The position numbers were made by a program, and so were the translations under genes. A stretch of DNA of 64,000 nucleotides. It comes from Cinclus cinclus. Lineage: Eukaryota; Chordata; Aves; Passeriformes; Cinclidae. Under the pieces are notes generated by a model, which had not been told where the DNA came from, searched no databases, and saw only the letters and a list, made by a program, of their open reading frames with translations. Below, piece by piece: positions 1 through 13,400 of the stretch (within the stretch, counting starts at the first letter, position 1; each line of letters begins with the position of its first letter). The DNA lies in the NCBI RefSeq assembly GCF_963662255.1, contig NC_085048.1, positions 98,406,729-98,470,728 of the forward strand, in the 5' to 3' direction.

Positions 1-1716
1 TGATAAGGAAACTATGCAGCTAAAATTCCTTGGGGAAGAGTTTGAGTAAATTGTTCTCTTCTTAACCAGCAAAATATTAATTCTCCATTTCTAACTTACC
101 CTACTAGATTGGGTAAGTATGATGCTGCAGGTTATGCAGAAAACCTATGTCAAGATAAACACAAGTTCATAAAAGAACCTCTAAGTATAGGCAATATTTC
201 ATCTTTTGTGATCTGACTTTTGGGAATTGTTAATAGATAAGGGCTTTCCTGAAAGGGTGAATAGGACTGGCTGTGACAGATTTGCCATGTCTCATTCTTA
301 GGTCTGTTTTCATTTCCATTTTATCCCTCTAACTTGAATCCCTGAAGCTTGCTGTCTTCAGAAATTCTATTTCCATACCACCCTGCAAATGGTTATTGGC
401 CTATCCTCTGCCAAAAACATGAAAAGAGCACATCTCTGCTTCTTTCAGTATTTTAAAAACGTTTTTCTGAATCACTGCTCATTTGACATTTTCTTTCTCC
501 TTCCATTGTGCCACCTTGCTGTATTTAACTGAAAGGTGTTATACCTTCTGTGATCAAGTAATGACAACTATGCCACACATTTTATCAAGATCTGAATTTA
601 ATTACAGGATCTAACAAGCCTAAGAAGGGATGAGCCTTTGTATTTCACCGAGATATCCAAGATGAAAAATAAAGGGGAAAAAAATCTGTCTCCAGACTCA
701 GAGAAGCATTATTATATTGTATTATCTGACAGAAAGACCCGATAAGCTGTCAAATTAAAAAGCTGATTTGGGAAATTTTACTGAAACCACTCTTTGAAAA
801 GAGACTTACTGTAGTGCTTTGTTTGGATATCACCTAGGTTCTTTATTTAAAGATAGCAGCTGGATAGAACAATTTCATAATCTCTCAAAGGGCAGCAGTG
901 CTTTTCTTTAAAAAAAATAAAATTCCTTGACTTTAGGTAAACTGCAACAGAGGCTTACCCAAAGAGAATGGGAAAATAAATTTCCATTTTTGTTAACATC
1001 AATCTTTCACATTGACAATAAAATTATACAGAAAGTGAGACTTGGGTGCATGCTGACAAATACATTCAATCATAACCAAAGAGCAGTCAGAGCTGTATGA
1101 AATGAGAAAAACACGCAAGAAATCAGTTGTGCAATTACAAAGGCAAGGTAGCACACTGGCCTAGTTACATCCATCACTTAACTGCTGGTTGATGTCTCAG
1201 TAACTTAGATGAATTTTTCATGTATTTTGATTCCTGCTTCTTCCAGAATAGTTTCTTTCATGTTTACTCTGGAGAACTTACTTAATTGAGAGTTAAATAA
1301 TTCCTTGTCTTGTTTTTAGTTCTCCATGCCATTGTTTTACACTCTGGTACAATGCCTTCTTTTATTAATACGTGGACAGAATAACATGAATATAGGTAGA
1401 TATCAGCTTCCTACAATAGGAAATGCTCATTGAGGATTTTGTCCAGACAAAATCAACAAAAAATAATGCAATTTTATCTTTACTTTGGCTAAGTATTGGA
1501 GACATCATTGAAAAGTTAATTGTAGGAAACATTTTTGATTGAATGATCAGGAGTTGACTTAAATTAATATGAGGACAACTAAAAATAAGTCTGTAAATCA
1601 GATTCTTGATTTAAAAAGAACAAAATTTAATAAGGTGAAGGAAGTCAGATTATGCAATCAGCATAAGGGGCTGGATTCAACCAGGAATGACACTTGGAAA
1701 TTCTACAACGTATTAA

Positions 1717-1740
1717 AATATTTTTATATATATATAATTT
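1717..1740. repeat. TA-rich microsatellite
   Basis: A run of T followed by alternating TA units and then a further T run. It is a simple repeat within the intron. Confidence 0.8.
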
Positions 1741-4700
1741 TTTTTTGAGTTTGCACCTGCAAGGTTAAAATATACCAGGTGAGACCTTCTAGACTGAACA
1801 ACTATGCTATTACAGGCTATGTTACAGGAGGGCAAAACCCCAGACTTGCTCAGTAAAGAAAGCAGTACCTTTCAAAATCAGAAAAATAAATAAATACTCG
1901 AGAAAAGTTGCCAGAATTTAAGCCTAAAAACCCCCCAAAGAAAGTAAACTAAATTCAAAAGCCAGAGATTCTAAAGTGCTATAAACAAAAAGAGATCACA
2001 GAGTCAAGAATTACTTTATAGGAAGGCTGATGGTGATCCAAGGGAGGAGGTTGAATTGACTAACAGAAATGTGTCTAATGCAGATCTCCACAGCTCAGAA
2101 AAAAGCAATATATATGTTCTTACTGAACTTGCATGAAGTGAGAAGAAAGTGAGAAATGTTCTTTATCCCAGAACTTAAAAATTTAAAAACAGGAGTTTTT
2201 AAATCCAGTTATCCAATGAGATATGTAATTTCTTGTAGTAGAGAACAGATAATATAATAGCTTTACATGAGAAGAATTAAAAAACTACCCAGATGAAGTC
2301 TTTAGTATGACTTTAGCCATACATGCTGCTTTAGAACAAATTTTCAAAGAAATAAGTAAAGATTTGAAAGCAATTGGAAAATGAGGTAAAACACAAAACT
2401 TACCAAATCATGCTAGGCTAGTGTAACAGCTGTATTCAATAAGCTAAAAAATTTTCTAGATGAAGGAAATTAAGTATATTGAAATTTATCTGGATTTCAG
2501 CAAAGCATTTGATATGATGTGATGTAGTAAATCATGGATTAACTGTGGAAAAAGTAAAGGAGTGTAAAAATGGTATGATAAAAAGCTGAAAAAAAAACCC
2601 AAAACATCAAAGGATAGCACTGAACAAGGGTTTTTTTACTCTCCTCCTTCCTCTGTCTCATGTAGAGACTGATATCCTGCTGCTGTAGCTATTGACAGGT
2701 TATGAATTCCAGGGCTGCTTGTCTTGTATCACACCTGAGGCTCCCATCTTCCCAAGATACACCTCCTTCTAGGAACCAGCACTGGAGCTGTCTTCTCTCT
2801 GCAACTCCCACTTTATTCAGTGTCTTCTTCAGCTTCTTGGTGAATCATTCACCATAAGCAGTCCTTGCTTGTCACATTCAGACCTGCCAACGTGTCAACA
2901 GTACCATATTCTGGCCCTTATGTTCCCAGTGATATTAACTATATCTGAAAAATAAAAAGCTTCAAAAATAGTAGGTGGGTCAGATGAACCAAAGCTCTCC
3001 ACATATTTCGGGGAACTGATGCCATCTAGCTGAATGAGTGGAAGCCCTACTTGTGTTTTAGTCATGGAAACATGATAAACTCATTGCTGAGTTATACATG
3101 GAGCTAACAAGAGGAATATCATAGTAAATTCCCAAACTCCATTAAACTGTGCCATAGGTGGTACAAGAGAAGCCGCTGCAGATATGACTGCAATGAAAAA
3201 CAATGGTTTTCCCCCAGAAAATCTACCTCAGTGGAACTCCTAAGAAAGTATCCAAGCTGAGTTCTGCAATAAATCATATTTTCTATTTTCTTCACTGATC
3301 TCAGTATAAAGTGCATTCCACACAATGAAATCTGTAGAAGATATGAAAGTAGGCATGGTGGTAATTCTGAAGAGGCTGCAGATATCAGTCAAGAGGAACA
3401 GAGACCTTCTGAATTAACAGAAGTGACACCAAAGCTTATGCAACAAAGTGCAGGTCACGCACTTAAGATATAGGACCAGTCACACTACTTCTTGCCCTAA
3501 ATTGGGATACTCTTGATAGAGAAATCATGAGGAAAGACATTCAACAGGTAGTCAGCTGCAGAATGACATTGAGCTTTCCAGTTCTGAGGTATGAAAAAGA
3601 AAATTAAGGACTTAAAATATAGAATTAATATCTGCATTACTGTCTTCATATATCTTTGAGGTCTTAGTGTTCTCACTACTGTCCATTTTCAAACATATAT
3701 GCAGTTGAAAACCAAATTCAAAACAAAAAAAAAATCAAAGAAAGTTTATTATGGTGAACAGAGAAATGGGAAAACTATTCTGAAAAAGGCATGTAAGAAC
3801 AAAGTGGGGTGAACTGCAAAGTGTTCGCAGTGAAAGCAAAAGAAAATTTCTTAAGAGCAGGATGCTTCTTCTCAGTTACCCTCTAAGAGGAACAATTTAT
3901 GCAAAGAAGCAGACTTGACTGAGTACATTTTAATTTCTAATTTCTAAAACTCTTCTATCACTGACCTTACTTTGAAATACACATGGAGGGGAAAAAAAGA
4001 GGAAATGAGTATGTGAAAAAAAGCCATCCAAACCATTATTGCATTACATGGAAAGTGGACCATTGAATTAAATATAGTTCCATTAATATTTTCTTTAGCT
4101 TTCTAAGCATTCTTAGAACTTGTTTTTTGATTGATAATGAAAATAATCTGTGAACTGTATATAGCATTAAACCTTTGTCTTGAGCCAGTGAAATTAAAAT
4201 TAAAAATATTTCCTATGAAAATTCAGATTATCTCACTCGTGCATTATCTTTCATAGATCAAATTTACTTTTACTGCTACAATGCATATCCAACAAAGCCA
4301 GTTTTTTAAACTCTGGGATAAGAATGAAAAATCCTTTGTTTGATTAAAATGTTGTTTAAACCAATGAAGATTTTGCAAAATCTCTCATTTCAGAAAAAAT
4401 GCAAATAAATTGCACAAAACCAATAATTTCTGAATTTAAAAAATGTAAAAAATTTGGGATTATTTAATGTTTTTATTTCAAAATACCTTTTAGGTTTTTA
4501 TACCTTTAATATTTCCATCTTGTTTTTACATTGCCAAAGGAAGCACATTTTTTAAAATTCTTAACTCAGTAATCTTTTTCTTCTGTAGTAATCTTGAATT
4601 CACCTCTCTTTGAGCCTCTATATATGGTTTCTCACTTTTATATAAAAAAATGAATAATCAATATATAACAGGTTTCAAATAATCATACTTCCATTGAAAA

Positions 4701-7700
4701 TCAATTTATTTACTCCTTTGATTTTCATTAGGTGCTGAATCTGTGACTCTGTTCTCCCTAAGATAGAGTCTGATCCATCAAAGAACTAGACCTTTACCAC
4801 CACGGCTGAGTAAATTCTTCCTGAATATTTTCACATGGAACTTCATCAAAGACTATTGGGAAATCAAAACCACCATTTATGTTAACTTGTTCATATTTAT
4901 TCCCCATTATCTCCTATGAAACCCAAGTAGGTTTAACTATAACAGGTACCAGCAGACCATCCCAGATGGAGACCTCAGCATCAACAGGACCCCAGAGAGA
5001 TGTGACTCCACGGATGCATGGAAGGTCATAAATAACACTGATGAGTTTTTGCTTTCCAAAACAGGGAGGGTGAGACTTTACTTGGTCACAAAACAACTAC
5101 TGACTTAACTGGTATTTTTCCCATTCTCTTCTAACTAATTCCATAGACTAAATATTTCAGACACATATCTTCCTCTTCTAAAGCCTGATTTTATACATAT
5201 GGCATAAATTTATACATAAAGTGTTTACTTGCACATTCATCTTCTACACATTCCCAGATGGATAGCTCCTGAGAAATCCTTACAATTTTTCCAAACACTG
5301 TCATCTCCAACTAAAGTCTTATGAGATGTTCTTATTTCACTGGCACTGCTGGTTTCCTACAGCAGGAAATGACATCAAAACCAAGAGACATGGGACAGTC
5401 TGTGTTTCACAGAAGCTTAATTGCTGTGAATTGCTGTGAAGAAGACTTTTCAATTGGACTTGCTTCCTGGGCATAAAGACAGTTTTTACTTTGTCTTTGG
5501 GAAAAAGTAATGAGAGATTCCTCCGCGTTTGTAAGCTTTGTAGCTTATCAGATGATGAAGTTCCTCATATCCTCCATGTCTTGCCATCAGGACTGAGGGA
5601 TGACAGACTTGATTAGGAGTCAAAATAGCAAAGGAACACACATGAGAGAAAATCAAGATGTATTATTTTATCCAAAGGAGGAATCCAGTGAGAAAAGAGG
5701 TAGAGGCAATGTGTTATTGGACAAGTAAATAGCAGTCAGAAGCTTCTGTTATTTTCCTGTGAAAACACCCTGAAAGTCCTGTGTCCAAACAGCAGTGGCC
5801 AGAGAGGTTTGAAAATTTGCTATATGGCACAAGGTAAGGCAAACACTTGGTGATCATTTACTTGTTAGATTCCGACATCACCTTGACCATTATCATTTTG
5901 CATGGACGTGGTGGTAACAGGCTGACTGTCCTTTTTATTAGAATATTCAAAGACACATTTGTGAAAGTGCTTGAGATATCTCCCTACCACCACACTTACA
6001 CCTGAAAAACATCTTTGATCCTCTTCTGAAGTGGCTGCAGGGGCTTGAATTTGGAAGTTATTCCTAAGCCAATAGTAAGCAAGTTAGGAAAGTACACTGA
6101 TTGCTTGGAAAATGCTAATCCATTCCTAGAGAAACAAATTACTGACATAAATGTCTCCTGTTAATTTTATAGTCAGTCTGAACACAAAAAAAAGCACAAG
6201 ACAAATGGATGCTATTTACCCTAAATAGGATACATGGTAATAGCTGACTCCTAGCATTTATCTTAAAGTCATGTATATCCCATGAAAATATGACGTTCAT
6301 TTTTTCTATTTTCTAGAGTACAGAGACCAAGAGAAACATTTAAATTACATGTCCCCTTCCCCTAGCCCATGGATGTTCTTCAAGAACAACTTTTATCCCA
6401 CAGATCCAGAGAGAGTGCCTAAAGACAACACATGTGATCTCAGCTTTTTAATCAAAACCAAACCACCAAAAAAACCACAAACCAAATCCAGAATTATTCT
6501 ATATTGTACCAAAGCCCTTAAAGCTGGTGACTGCCATTAATTCAGAGGTACTAGTACTTAGCATAATGTTAGTTTGCTCTTCTGCCAACATCCATGGTCT
6601 CTCACACAGGTTCTTCTTTGGAGTCTGTGCTCCATCATGATTTATCCTTTCCAATCACAGAGATACATCTGATCCAGTACTCTGGCAATGTTTTGGACAA
6701 TCTCTTTCCTGCAAGGAATGTGAATGACCTGCTCATATTGTCAGATCTTGGTCTACCAGACACATCCCTCACATATCCTGACCCATAGGGTATGTGAGGA
6801 CAGCTGCAACAAAGCTTTTCTAAGGCTAAGCAGAGATCTGGGATGACTGGGAGGGCATCAATTTAGGTATCTGCCTACATGAGACAGTATCTTCCAAACT
6901 CCTGCAGGGTCCTAGGAATGCTGAGCATTCTCAGCAGACTGAACAGTTTTGAAACCATATCTAATAGTTCACTTTCTAGATAGAAAATTCTACATCAGTC
7001 TGATTTATGGTGGAAGTCATGAAGAGAAAATCCTCATTGGTAAAATGATTAATTGTGCTGTGTGTTTTAAAATAATCATCACTGGGGAAACTGCCTTTGA
7101 CCACAGAAAGCATAGAGTCAGTGTCAGAAAAGTGATGCTGAAATTCTTTCACAATAAGTGGTGGGTATTGTGGCTTTAAAATGTCTTCTACCTTGTTTTG
7201 ATATACTTTGTCTGACTAGTAAAGTGTACACACTTCACTATCAAGGAACAAAAACAAAAAAGATAATTAAGAAAATTGCTTTTCATTATAAATAGATATG
7301 GTTATGAGCACCATTATGATAAAGAGTTGTTTTTTTGTTTTTTCCTACTCCCTATTTGATCTTATATGAAACACATTATCTTTCAGGTAAGGAAGAAAAT
7401 GTTGTTTCAAATTAAATAAAATGCTTCGTTATCAGATTATCTAAGTCCCCTATAAACACTGGACAATCCTGACATGAACAGTCAGAACATCTTATTTAAA
7501 AAATACTGAAATTAATATCAGTTTGAAACAAATTAACAAGTTCTTTGTTTTATGCATCCTTAGGAAACTTACACTTCAGTGTAGAATTATTACCTAACTG
7601 AAGTTACAAGAGCAGCCTCTTCACAGAAGCTGCTGGAGTTGCTACTGCGGAGCAGTCCCATCACCACAACAGCAGCCAGACCATTGGGAAGGGCAATTAG

Positions 7701-10439
7701 AACTAGACAGTGAAGCAGACAAGATAAGCCACAAGGAGTAGAAAGGATCTACATGGAAATGGGAGCAGTTTATTGATTAGGAGCTCTGACTGCACAGTCA
7801 GCAGTTTTCTCATTCCTGTTAAATATGATCATAAATTAGGCTGCATCCAGATAAGTTAATGTGAATTCACTATCTGAAAAAGAGGTCAAGATGAAATACT
7901 AAAGTTCTTCGTGAAGGTGCAGAGGGATGGTGATAATTCAGAAAAGGGACATAACACTGAATTTAGTGATGACAGATGGAATAAATAAGTGAAAACATGG
8001 ACATCTTAATCAACTATGAAAAAATTACAGTGTGCCACTCAGTCACAGGCCTATGCACCAGCCACAAACACAAGAAATGGGGACAACAGGATCAACATTT
8101 AATAAAGGGCAGAAATCAAAGTGTACATCCTCATAGCACTAGCATTTTATTCAGAGAAGTGACAAGAAAGAAACTTCAGAGTAAAAAAATTATTTTGATG
8201 GTAGTCTGGAAGAACATACATATGTAAATCTAAACCTCTGCTTCTGAAAATCATGCAGCCATTTCAGGATACTGAAATCTTTACATTTGTCTAGGACTAA
8301 AACACCTTTTTCCTAACTATATTTCAAAAAACAACCAGTCACCTTAACTAGGATAATCATCTTCTACCACTGACCCCTGCCTTTTTTCCTTTTATAGCTC
8401 TCTCATTTCACACCCACTCAGACATAAATCGAAGGTGCATTGGCCCAGAGCAAGCTCAAATCTAGTGGGATCAAGAATGATGTCACAGAAGAGTCACACT
8501 ACATTATATTCATCTTCCGGGGTTATTCTTCAGCATTCTATGCAGCTCTTGGGTAAAACACACAAAGCCACCATGGAAGCTCTGTGAAACATTGCCATGT
8601 GATTTTTTTTTGCAAAGTGCCCTGGGTATCCTTACCCACAGCAGTTACACGGGGCTGGATGAAAGATACACAGGCAATGAAACTGGAAAATCATGAATCT
8701 CTGATCAGAAACTTCTCTCAGAAAATCTCCACACCCAGTATTTTAAGACACCAAACACAAACAAGCAATGTCTTGTAATCAGGCATCCCAACCTGAAGTG
8801 CAATTCTGAGAAAATTCTTTCCTCATAAAGACCTGATCAGTTGGTATGCTTTAGACAACCAACTGATTACTTAATTTTATCTTTGGAAAAAAAATAAATC
8901 TAGCATATCTAAGTATAGCAACTTTGCTAATTTAGCTGCCTAATCTTGGTTTTATTACTAATTTAAAAAACCCAAACCAGCAAGATCGGCAAACCTGATA
9001 GAGCAGCATAGAAAGAGAAGAGAAAGGTCTGGCTAGACGGTCTCTGTCTGGGAAGGGAGAAGAGGTGGAAGGTGAAAAGGGGGAAGATAGCAGCCAAAAG
9101 CAATGCTATGGCACACAGGAGCCATAAAATATTACTATGGGAGAGTCAAAGAAAATTACAGGCCAACAACAGTCTTAGAAAATCCAGCAACAAAACAAGC
9201 CAAGGAATTCTGTACCACAGCAAATGAAGCAACCAAGAATGCCCTGAAATGCAGCCTGCACATAAATTACTCATGGAAGCTCAAGAAAATCTAATTATTT
9301 GTTTTCTTTTTTCAGATGAAACATCTGACCTTCCCCTCCATCAATCCCATCCCAAGGAAATCATTCTATTTTCTAAATTGATCTTTGTTCAGTATAAACA
9401 AATTCTATGTGCAACTAGCTTCAGAATTCAAGGCCTCTTTTTGTATTTGAGCCTGTCCAGGAGCTCCCTGTTCATCCATACAGACCTCCTGGCATGATTG
9501 CCTGACTTCCTCTTTATTGGGATGCACCACTCCCAAGCTTGGAAGTGGTGAATTCATGTTCATCATTTAGGTAAAAAAAAAACAAAAGGAACAGAAAAAC
9601 ACCTCAAGCCTATTTTTCCCCATGTGATGAATAGGTCTTGAACACAAACAATGACAAGTCCTCCCCAACTTACACCTAATTTCAGCAGCCATTTACTGCA
9701 AAAGTAGAAAGCCAGAGGGCCACAGGGGAAACAGGAATATCTGAAAGATCACTGAGCACATTTCAGCGTCCCCCTTTCCCTCAAGAATTTATCACCTCTC
9801 GTAGATGTGTCTAACTCAGAAACTGTCAATGGCTCCAGTTACCAGAGCTGTCATTCATAGCACATTAGCACACAGGTGGGTTTTTTAACAACTTTTGCTA
9901 TACATAGCTTCTTTCCCTATACATACTTTAATTATTTCATATATTTTGAGTTATTTCCAAGAAATTATCTGAAGGGTTATATTTCATGTGTAGATTTTTT
10001 AAAAATTATTTTTTATTTTTTTAAAAAGTCAAGTAAATAGCTGGACTACAACCAAAATGGCAACAACAATAACAATGCCATCCTAAATGCTAATAATTTG
10101 TCCAGGGAATGTCTTATGTATTCTTTACTAATGAAGCACACTGTCCTGCTGCACTCCACCCTCCAAAATGAAGAAATTTCTACTTTTAAACCAATAAATC
10201 AGAACTGTCATTTATGCAATAGGCACTCTGGTTTGCAATATTTGCCTTCATTTACACCTCTAGATTTGCTGCCTTTTGCTTAATATAAACACACAGAGCA
10301 ACTGTTAGAAGATAGCATGTAGATGCCTAAGTTACCATTAATGACTCAGTAGTCCTACTCAATAAGAAAGTGATTGCATATCTGAAATACCTGTTACCTT
10401 TAAAAATGAATAAAATTAGTAGCATAGTAATCCTCAGCA

Positions 10440-10690
10440 TGTGGTATTTGCATAAAATTAAATATGGGCCTGCTCAAGGCAGCTCCTCTGTCATACTAGT
10501 GGTCCTCTTCAAGTAATCAGCATCATCTGCATAATTAATGTCTTGTAGTTTGCATTTGAAGTTAAGGCACCTCAGTTTGGGTGGCTGGCTGTACAATTGA
10601 TAACTGTGACTCCGTTTGGTTTGTGTCTGCTGGAAGACTTCTGCTAAATTTATATGCTTCAGATTGCTGTAATCTTGTAATCAAATGAAC
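10440..10690. promoter_or_regulatory. Possible conserved intronic element with POU/homeodomain-like sites
   Basis: About 400-640 bp downstream of the neurexin exon in transcript order. The block contains octamer-like atttgcataaa, tctgcataattaatg and several TAAT cores in less repetitive sequence than its surroundings. This is a compositional impression only; conservation was not measured. Confidence 0.25.
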
Positions 10691-11078
10691 ACAGACAACC
10701 TTTTCCTCAATAAATGTTTCACCCCATCACTTGGGAATAGACTTGTGAGTCACTTTAAACTGTGTAGCTTTTGTCAAAGCCTTTTTTCTTCCCCCGCCTA
10801 AACCAAAAATGCAATAAAAACAAATGATAGCAAGAAACAAAACTACTATTTCAAGCCTCGATAACTGCATTTTTCCACTTCCAGTAATAACTTGAATTTA
10901 GGCTTTTAAACCAACTTAGGAAATGCCATCATCATAAACCGCATTGCTCAGGGTTTTTTAGCTACTTCTGTAGCTACTAAAACACTTTGAAGGAATTGAT
11001 ATTGCATTAGGAGAGGAGCAAAACAAGGAAAACTCCAGGCATCCCCCACCCTCTTAGTGCCAGGTGTTTGTGTGAGGC

Positions 11079-11086
11079 CTTACCTG
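11079..11086 (-). promoter_or_regulatory. NRXN1: 5' splice site (donor) of the neurexin exon at SS4
   Basis: The minus strand reads CAG|GTAAGG with the cut after position 11084. It matches the U1 consensus except at the last position. This donor joins either to the SS4 cassette or directly to the following constitutive exon; neither lies within the remaining 11 kb of the window. Confidence 0.9.
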
Positions 11087-11255
11087 CTGGGTAACGCTCG
11101 ATGACGGGCCAGTTGTCCACCTGTAGTGTGGCATTGCCACCACTCCTTGTGAAGCGAACCACATGGTACTTCCCATCGTTAATGATGGCATTCATCTCTT
11201 CGATGGCGATGTCATCCGTCCCAACGTTGAATTTAACTCCAATTTTTCCCTGGTG
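11084..11255 (-). CDS. NRXN1: Neurexin-1 internal coding exon, LNS6 domain, just upstream of splice site 4
   Basis: The minus strand encodes 57 full codons plus one base of a 58th, opening with [15 protein letters not shown] and closing with [10 protein letters not shown]. Neurexins are presynaptic single-pass adhesion proteins; LNS6, shared by the alpha and beta forms, binds neuroligins, LRRTMs and cerebellins. The exon is bounded by an AG acceptor (phase 0) and a GCAG|GTAAGG donor (phase 1), so the last glycine codon is split, as expected at SS4. In rat neurexin-1beta numbering (from memory) residue 1 here is H144. Residue 11 is then V154, a backbone calcium ligand, and the N-A-T sequon at 41-43 is glycosylated N184. 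The other calcium ligands (D137, I236, N238) belong to neighbouring exons. [12 protein letters not shown] and VIERYPAG fit NRXN1 better than NRXN2 or NRXN3 as I recall them. M21 and N48 differ from the serines I recall in mammals. The frame is intact, so this is not a pseudogene. The open frame runs past both splice sites, but those extensions are intron. Confidence 0.95.
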
Positions 11256-11365
11256 CTGCATAGTTGAAAACAAAAAACCAAAAACAAACAAAAACAAACA
11301 AACAAACAAACAAAAACAAAAAAAAAAAAAAAAGAAAGAGGAAGAAGAAAAATAACTAATTAAGG
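11256..11365 (-). promoter_or_regulatory. NRXN1: 3' splice site, long U/UUUG polypyrimidine tract and likely distant branch point
   Basis: On the minus strand the acceptor is ACTATGCAG|CAC. Upstream lies a tract of Ts broken by TTTG units (about 11266-11345). No AG dinucleotide occurs between 11355 and 11258. The best match to the yUnAy branch-point pattern (TTAAT) puts the branch adenine at about 11360, some 105 nt from the exon, much further than the usual 18-40 nt. The only adenines close to the exon, in CAACTATG, are too near to serve. The splice site is clear; the branch-point position is inferred. Confidence 0.75.
11270..11345. repeat. (AAAC)n / poly-A simple repeat at the exon acceptor
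   Basis: The plus strand shows aaaac and aaac units followed by an A run and then a GA-rich tail. On the neurexin transcript it forms the polypyrimidine tract of the acceptor, so a length change here could affect splicing. Confidence 0.9.
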
Positions 11366-13363
11366 GTTGTTTTATAAGAAAATGAGACAGAGTGTCATAC
11401 AGGGGAAGATTTCTGACATCTTTCCTCCTCAGATGTAACTTCTGTTGGTGTGTGGCAGTGACAAACCTTCTGACAGCTTAGGAAGTCTGAGACAGGTTTT
11501 TGAAGGATAATTGATATTCCAAATTAGTTACTTCACCAAACTGAGCTCTCTCCTTTTCCAAGAGATTCAGATCAAGATGAGGACAGGGGAAGATGGAGGA
11601 AAGCTCAAGGTTTCTTTCTTTGTCCTCTCCCTCACCTCCATGTGGATTAGCAAAAATTTTCCTTTTAGACTTTCAAAACAGAAAGCCTTTCAGTGTCACT
11701 TGAGATACAAGAATTTTCTGGCCATAAAAGCCAAGTACCTGCCCTGCTTTTCTTTTTTTTAAACCTCATTCATAGTTAGTGTCTTCACAAATTGTAACAA
11801 AGAAGTAGATTTGTTTTTTTCTTGGAGAGATTTTTGGCATCACATTGTAGTGATTCTGAATCATGAAGCCAAGATCACAACAGCTGATTAACAAGGACTT
11901 TCCTGTTCAGAGCCAGAGAGCAGGAAAAGGCATTTGCTGACAGAGGGATGTGATATTGTTTATTGTTTTCACTAAGGCCAGAGACTCTTTGACTCTTTTT
12001 AATTTTTTTTTTTTTTTTCTTCTTCCCTGGGATTTGCTTATGAACTCCTGTGTTTGAGTGCTCTTAGGGCTAAGGGGTCTTCCCATGTTCACCAATACCT
12101 GGGATCAAGGCAGTAGTTTTTCCAAATGATTGTCATATCGACATGTTTTCATTTGTATTGACTTTTAATTATTAAAATGTTAATTCTAATGGGACACCTG
12201 CATTTTAATAAATCCTTTTAATGTCTATTAAAATTAACTTAAGGGCTTCATAAATTTTTTTTCTCCTATAAAATCAATTCTACTCTTCAGGAAAGGTATT
12301 TGTTACATTGAGGAGAAAAGAAGAAAAGCACTGCACAGTATGAGATTAGGGACTTATATTCATAAGAACTGTTAATTCTACGGGAAGTTTCATGCTCCTG
12401 CAACTAGTATGTCCTTCTTTAAATTTAAAAAACTTCATGAAATTTTTACATGACCAGATGAAACACAATGAAATATTTTACTTTTTATGTCTTAGTCATT
12501 CACATCAAATCTTCCAGAACCAGGTTCACCACTCTAGCAGAGGCCTTGTGTCTGCTCTCTGTCTTACTGCCCTAGCACTGCTTCCTGCAATAAGCATATT
12601 CTACAGTTCCCTGTCTCTGGAAGTCCCCCAAGCAAAGAACTCAAGAGTTTGTCCACTTTATTTTATTCTCTTTTTTAAAATCTTTGTTTTCCGACAGTGC
12701 TTGCATACTGCAGTTACAAAGCTGAGCAGCTGCTGAACACCTCTGCAGCTCCTTCAACATTTTGGCATGACACTATCAGCTCCTCAGCTATGACCTTTTT
12801 TGAAACAACTAAAGGATCATTCCCTGATGAGATTTGCAGAATGAGTCTGATGTTTATTTTTTTTTTTTTATTGTTGGCTCAGGTGATTGAACAATGTTCT
12901 AAGCATTCCTCTGTTTTTTCCTTGTGGGTTGTTTTAATATTTCTCCATTTGCTGGTCCTACTTTTCCATGTCTATAGAGTTTCAGTAAGGGATCCACCTT
13001 ATGAATTCATGCTCATCTTCTTTTGCCTCTGGTGTGAGTTGCACAGAAATTTCCCAGTTACCTTTGAAAGGTAACTGTATCTCTCCTTAATTTCAGATGC
13101 TTCAACAAGGCTCAGAATAAATGCCACCCATTTTTTTCCCAAGGATGCTTATTTGTATCACCTGTTTCATTCATATGCTTACTCTATTTACACATTAATA
13201 TATACAAAGAAATGTAACACTGTCCTGCTTTAAAGCAATCTCCTCTTTTACTAATTTTTGAAATGCAAAAAACCAGCATGATTTTCCAGCCACTTTTCAT
13301 AGTACTTTCAAGAAATCAAAGGCTCTGAGGATTAAATAAATCTGACTAATGTTACCATGATTC

Positions 13364-13400
13364 ATAATTATACTATTATTATACTATAATTATACTATAA
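13364..13400. repeat. Imperfect short tandem repeat of an AT-rich unit
   Basis: Three imperfect copies of a roughly 11-13 bp unit related to attatactata. Confidence 0.7.

Larger units (their letters stand above)
1..11083 (-). other. NRXN1: Start of the NRXN1 intron leading to SS4
   Basis: AT-rich intronic sequence with no supported gene. I looked on the minus strand for the 30-residue SS4 cassette (characteristic DNERLAIARQ, DEWLLDK) and the next constitutive exon (RQLTIFN) and saw neither. Open frames here are short, overlap on both strands and resemble nothing I recognise. Minor items are a 10-bp tandem duplication near 5421-5440 (attgctgtga twice), a TA run near 1717-1740 and a possible conserved block at 10440-10690. 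Confidence 0.8.

Noticed and set aside
1..11083. SS4 cassette exon
   Set aside because: I searched the reverse strand for its characteristic words and saw none; it probably lies beyond the window.
11007..11309. Full 100-codon minus-strand frame as a small gene
   Set aside because: Only 11084-11255 is neurexin sequence between valid splice sites. The start Met lies in the intron repeat and the C-terminal end is read through the donor.
12392..13074. Two overlapping hydrophobic plus-strand frames resembling membrane proteins
   Set aside because: T-rich DNA gives Phe/Leu-rich peptides by default. The frames differ and no splice or family signal supports them.
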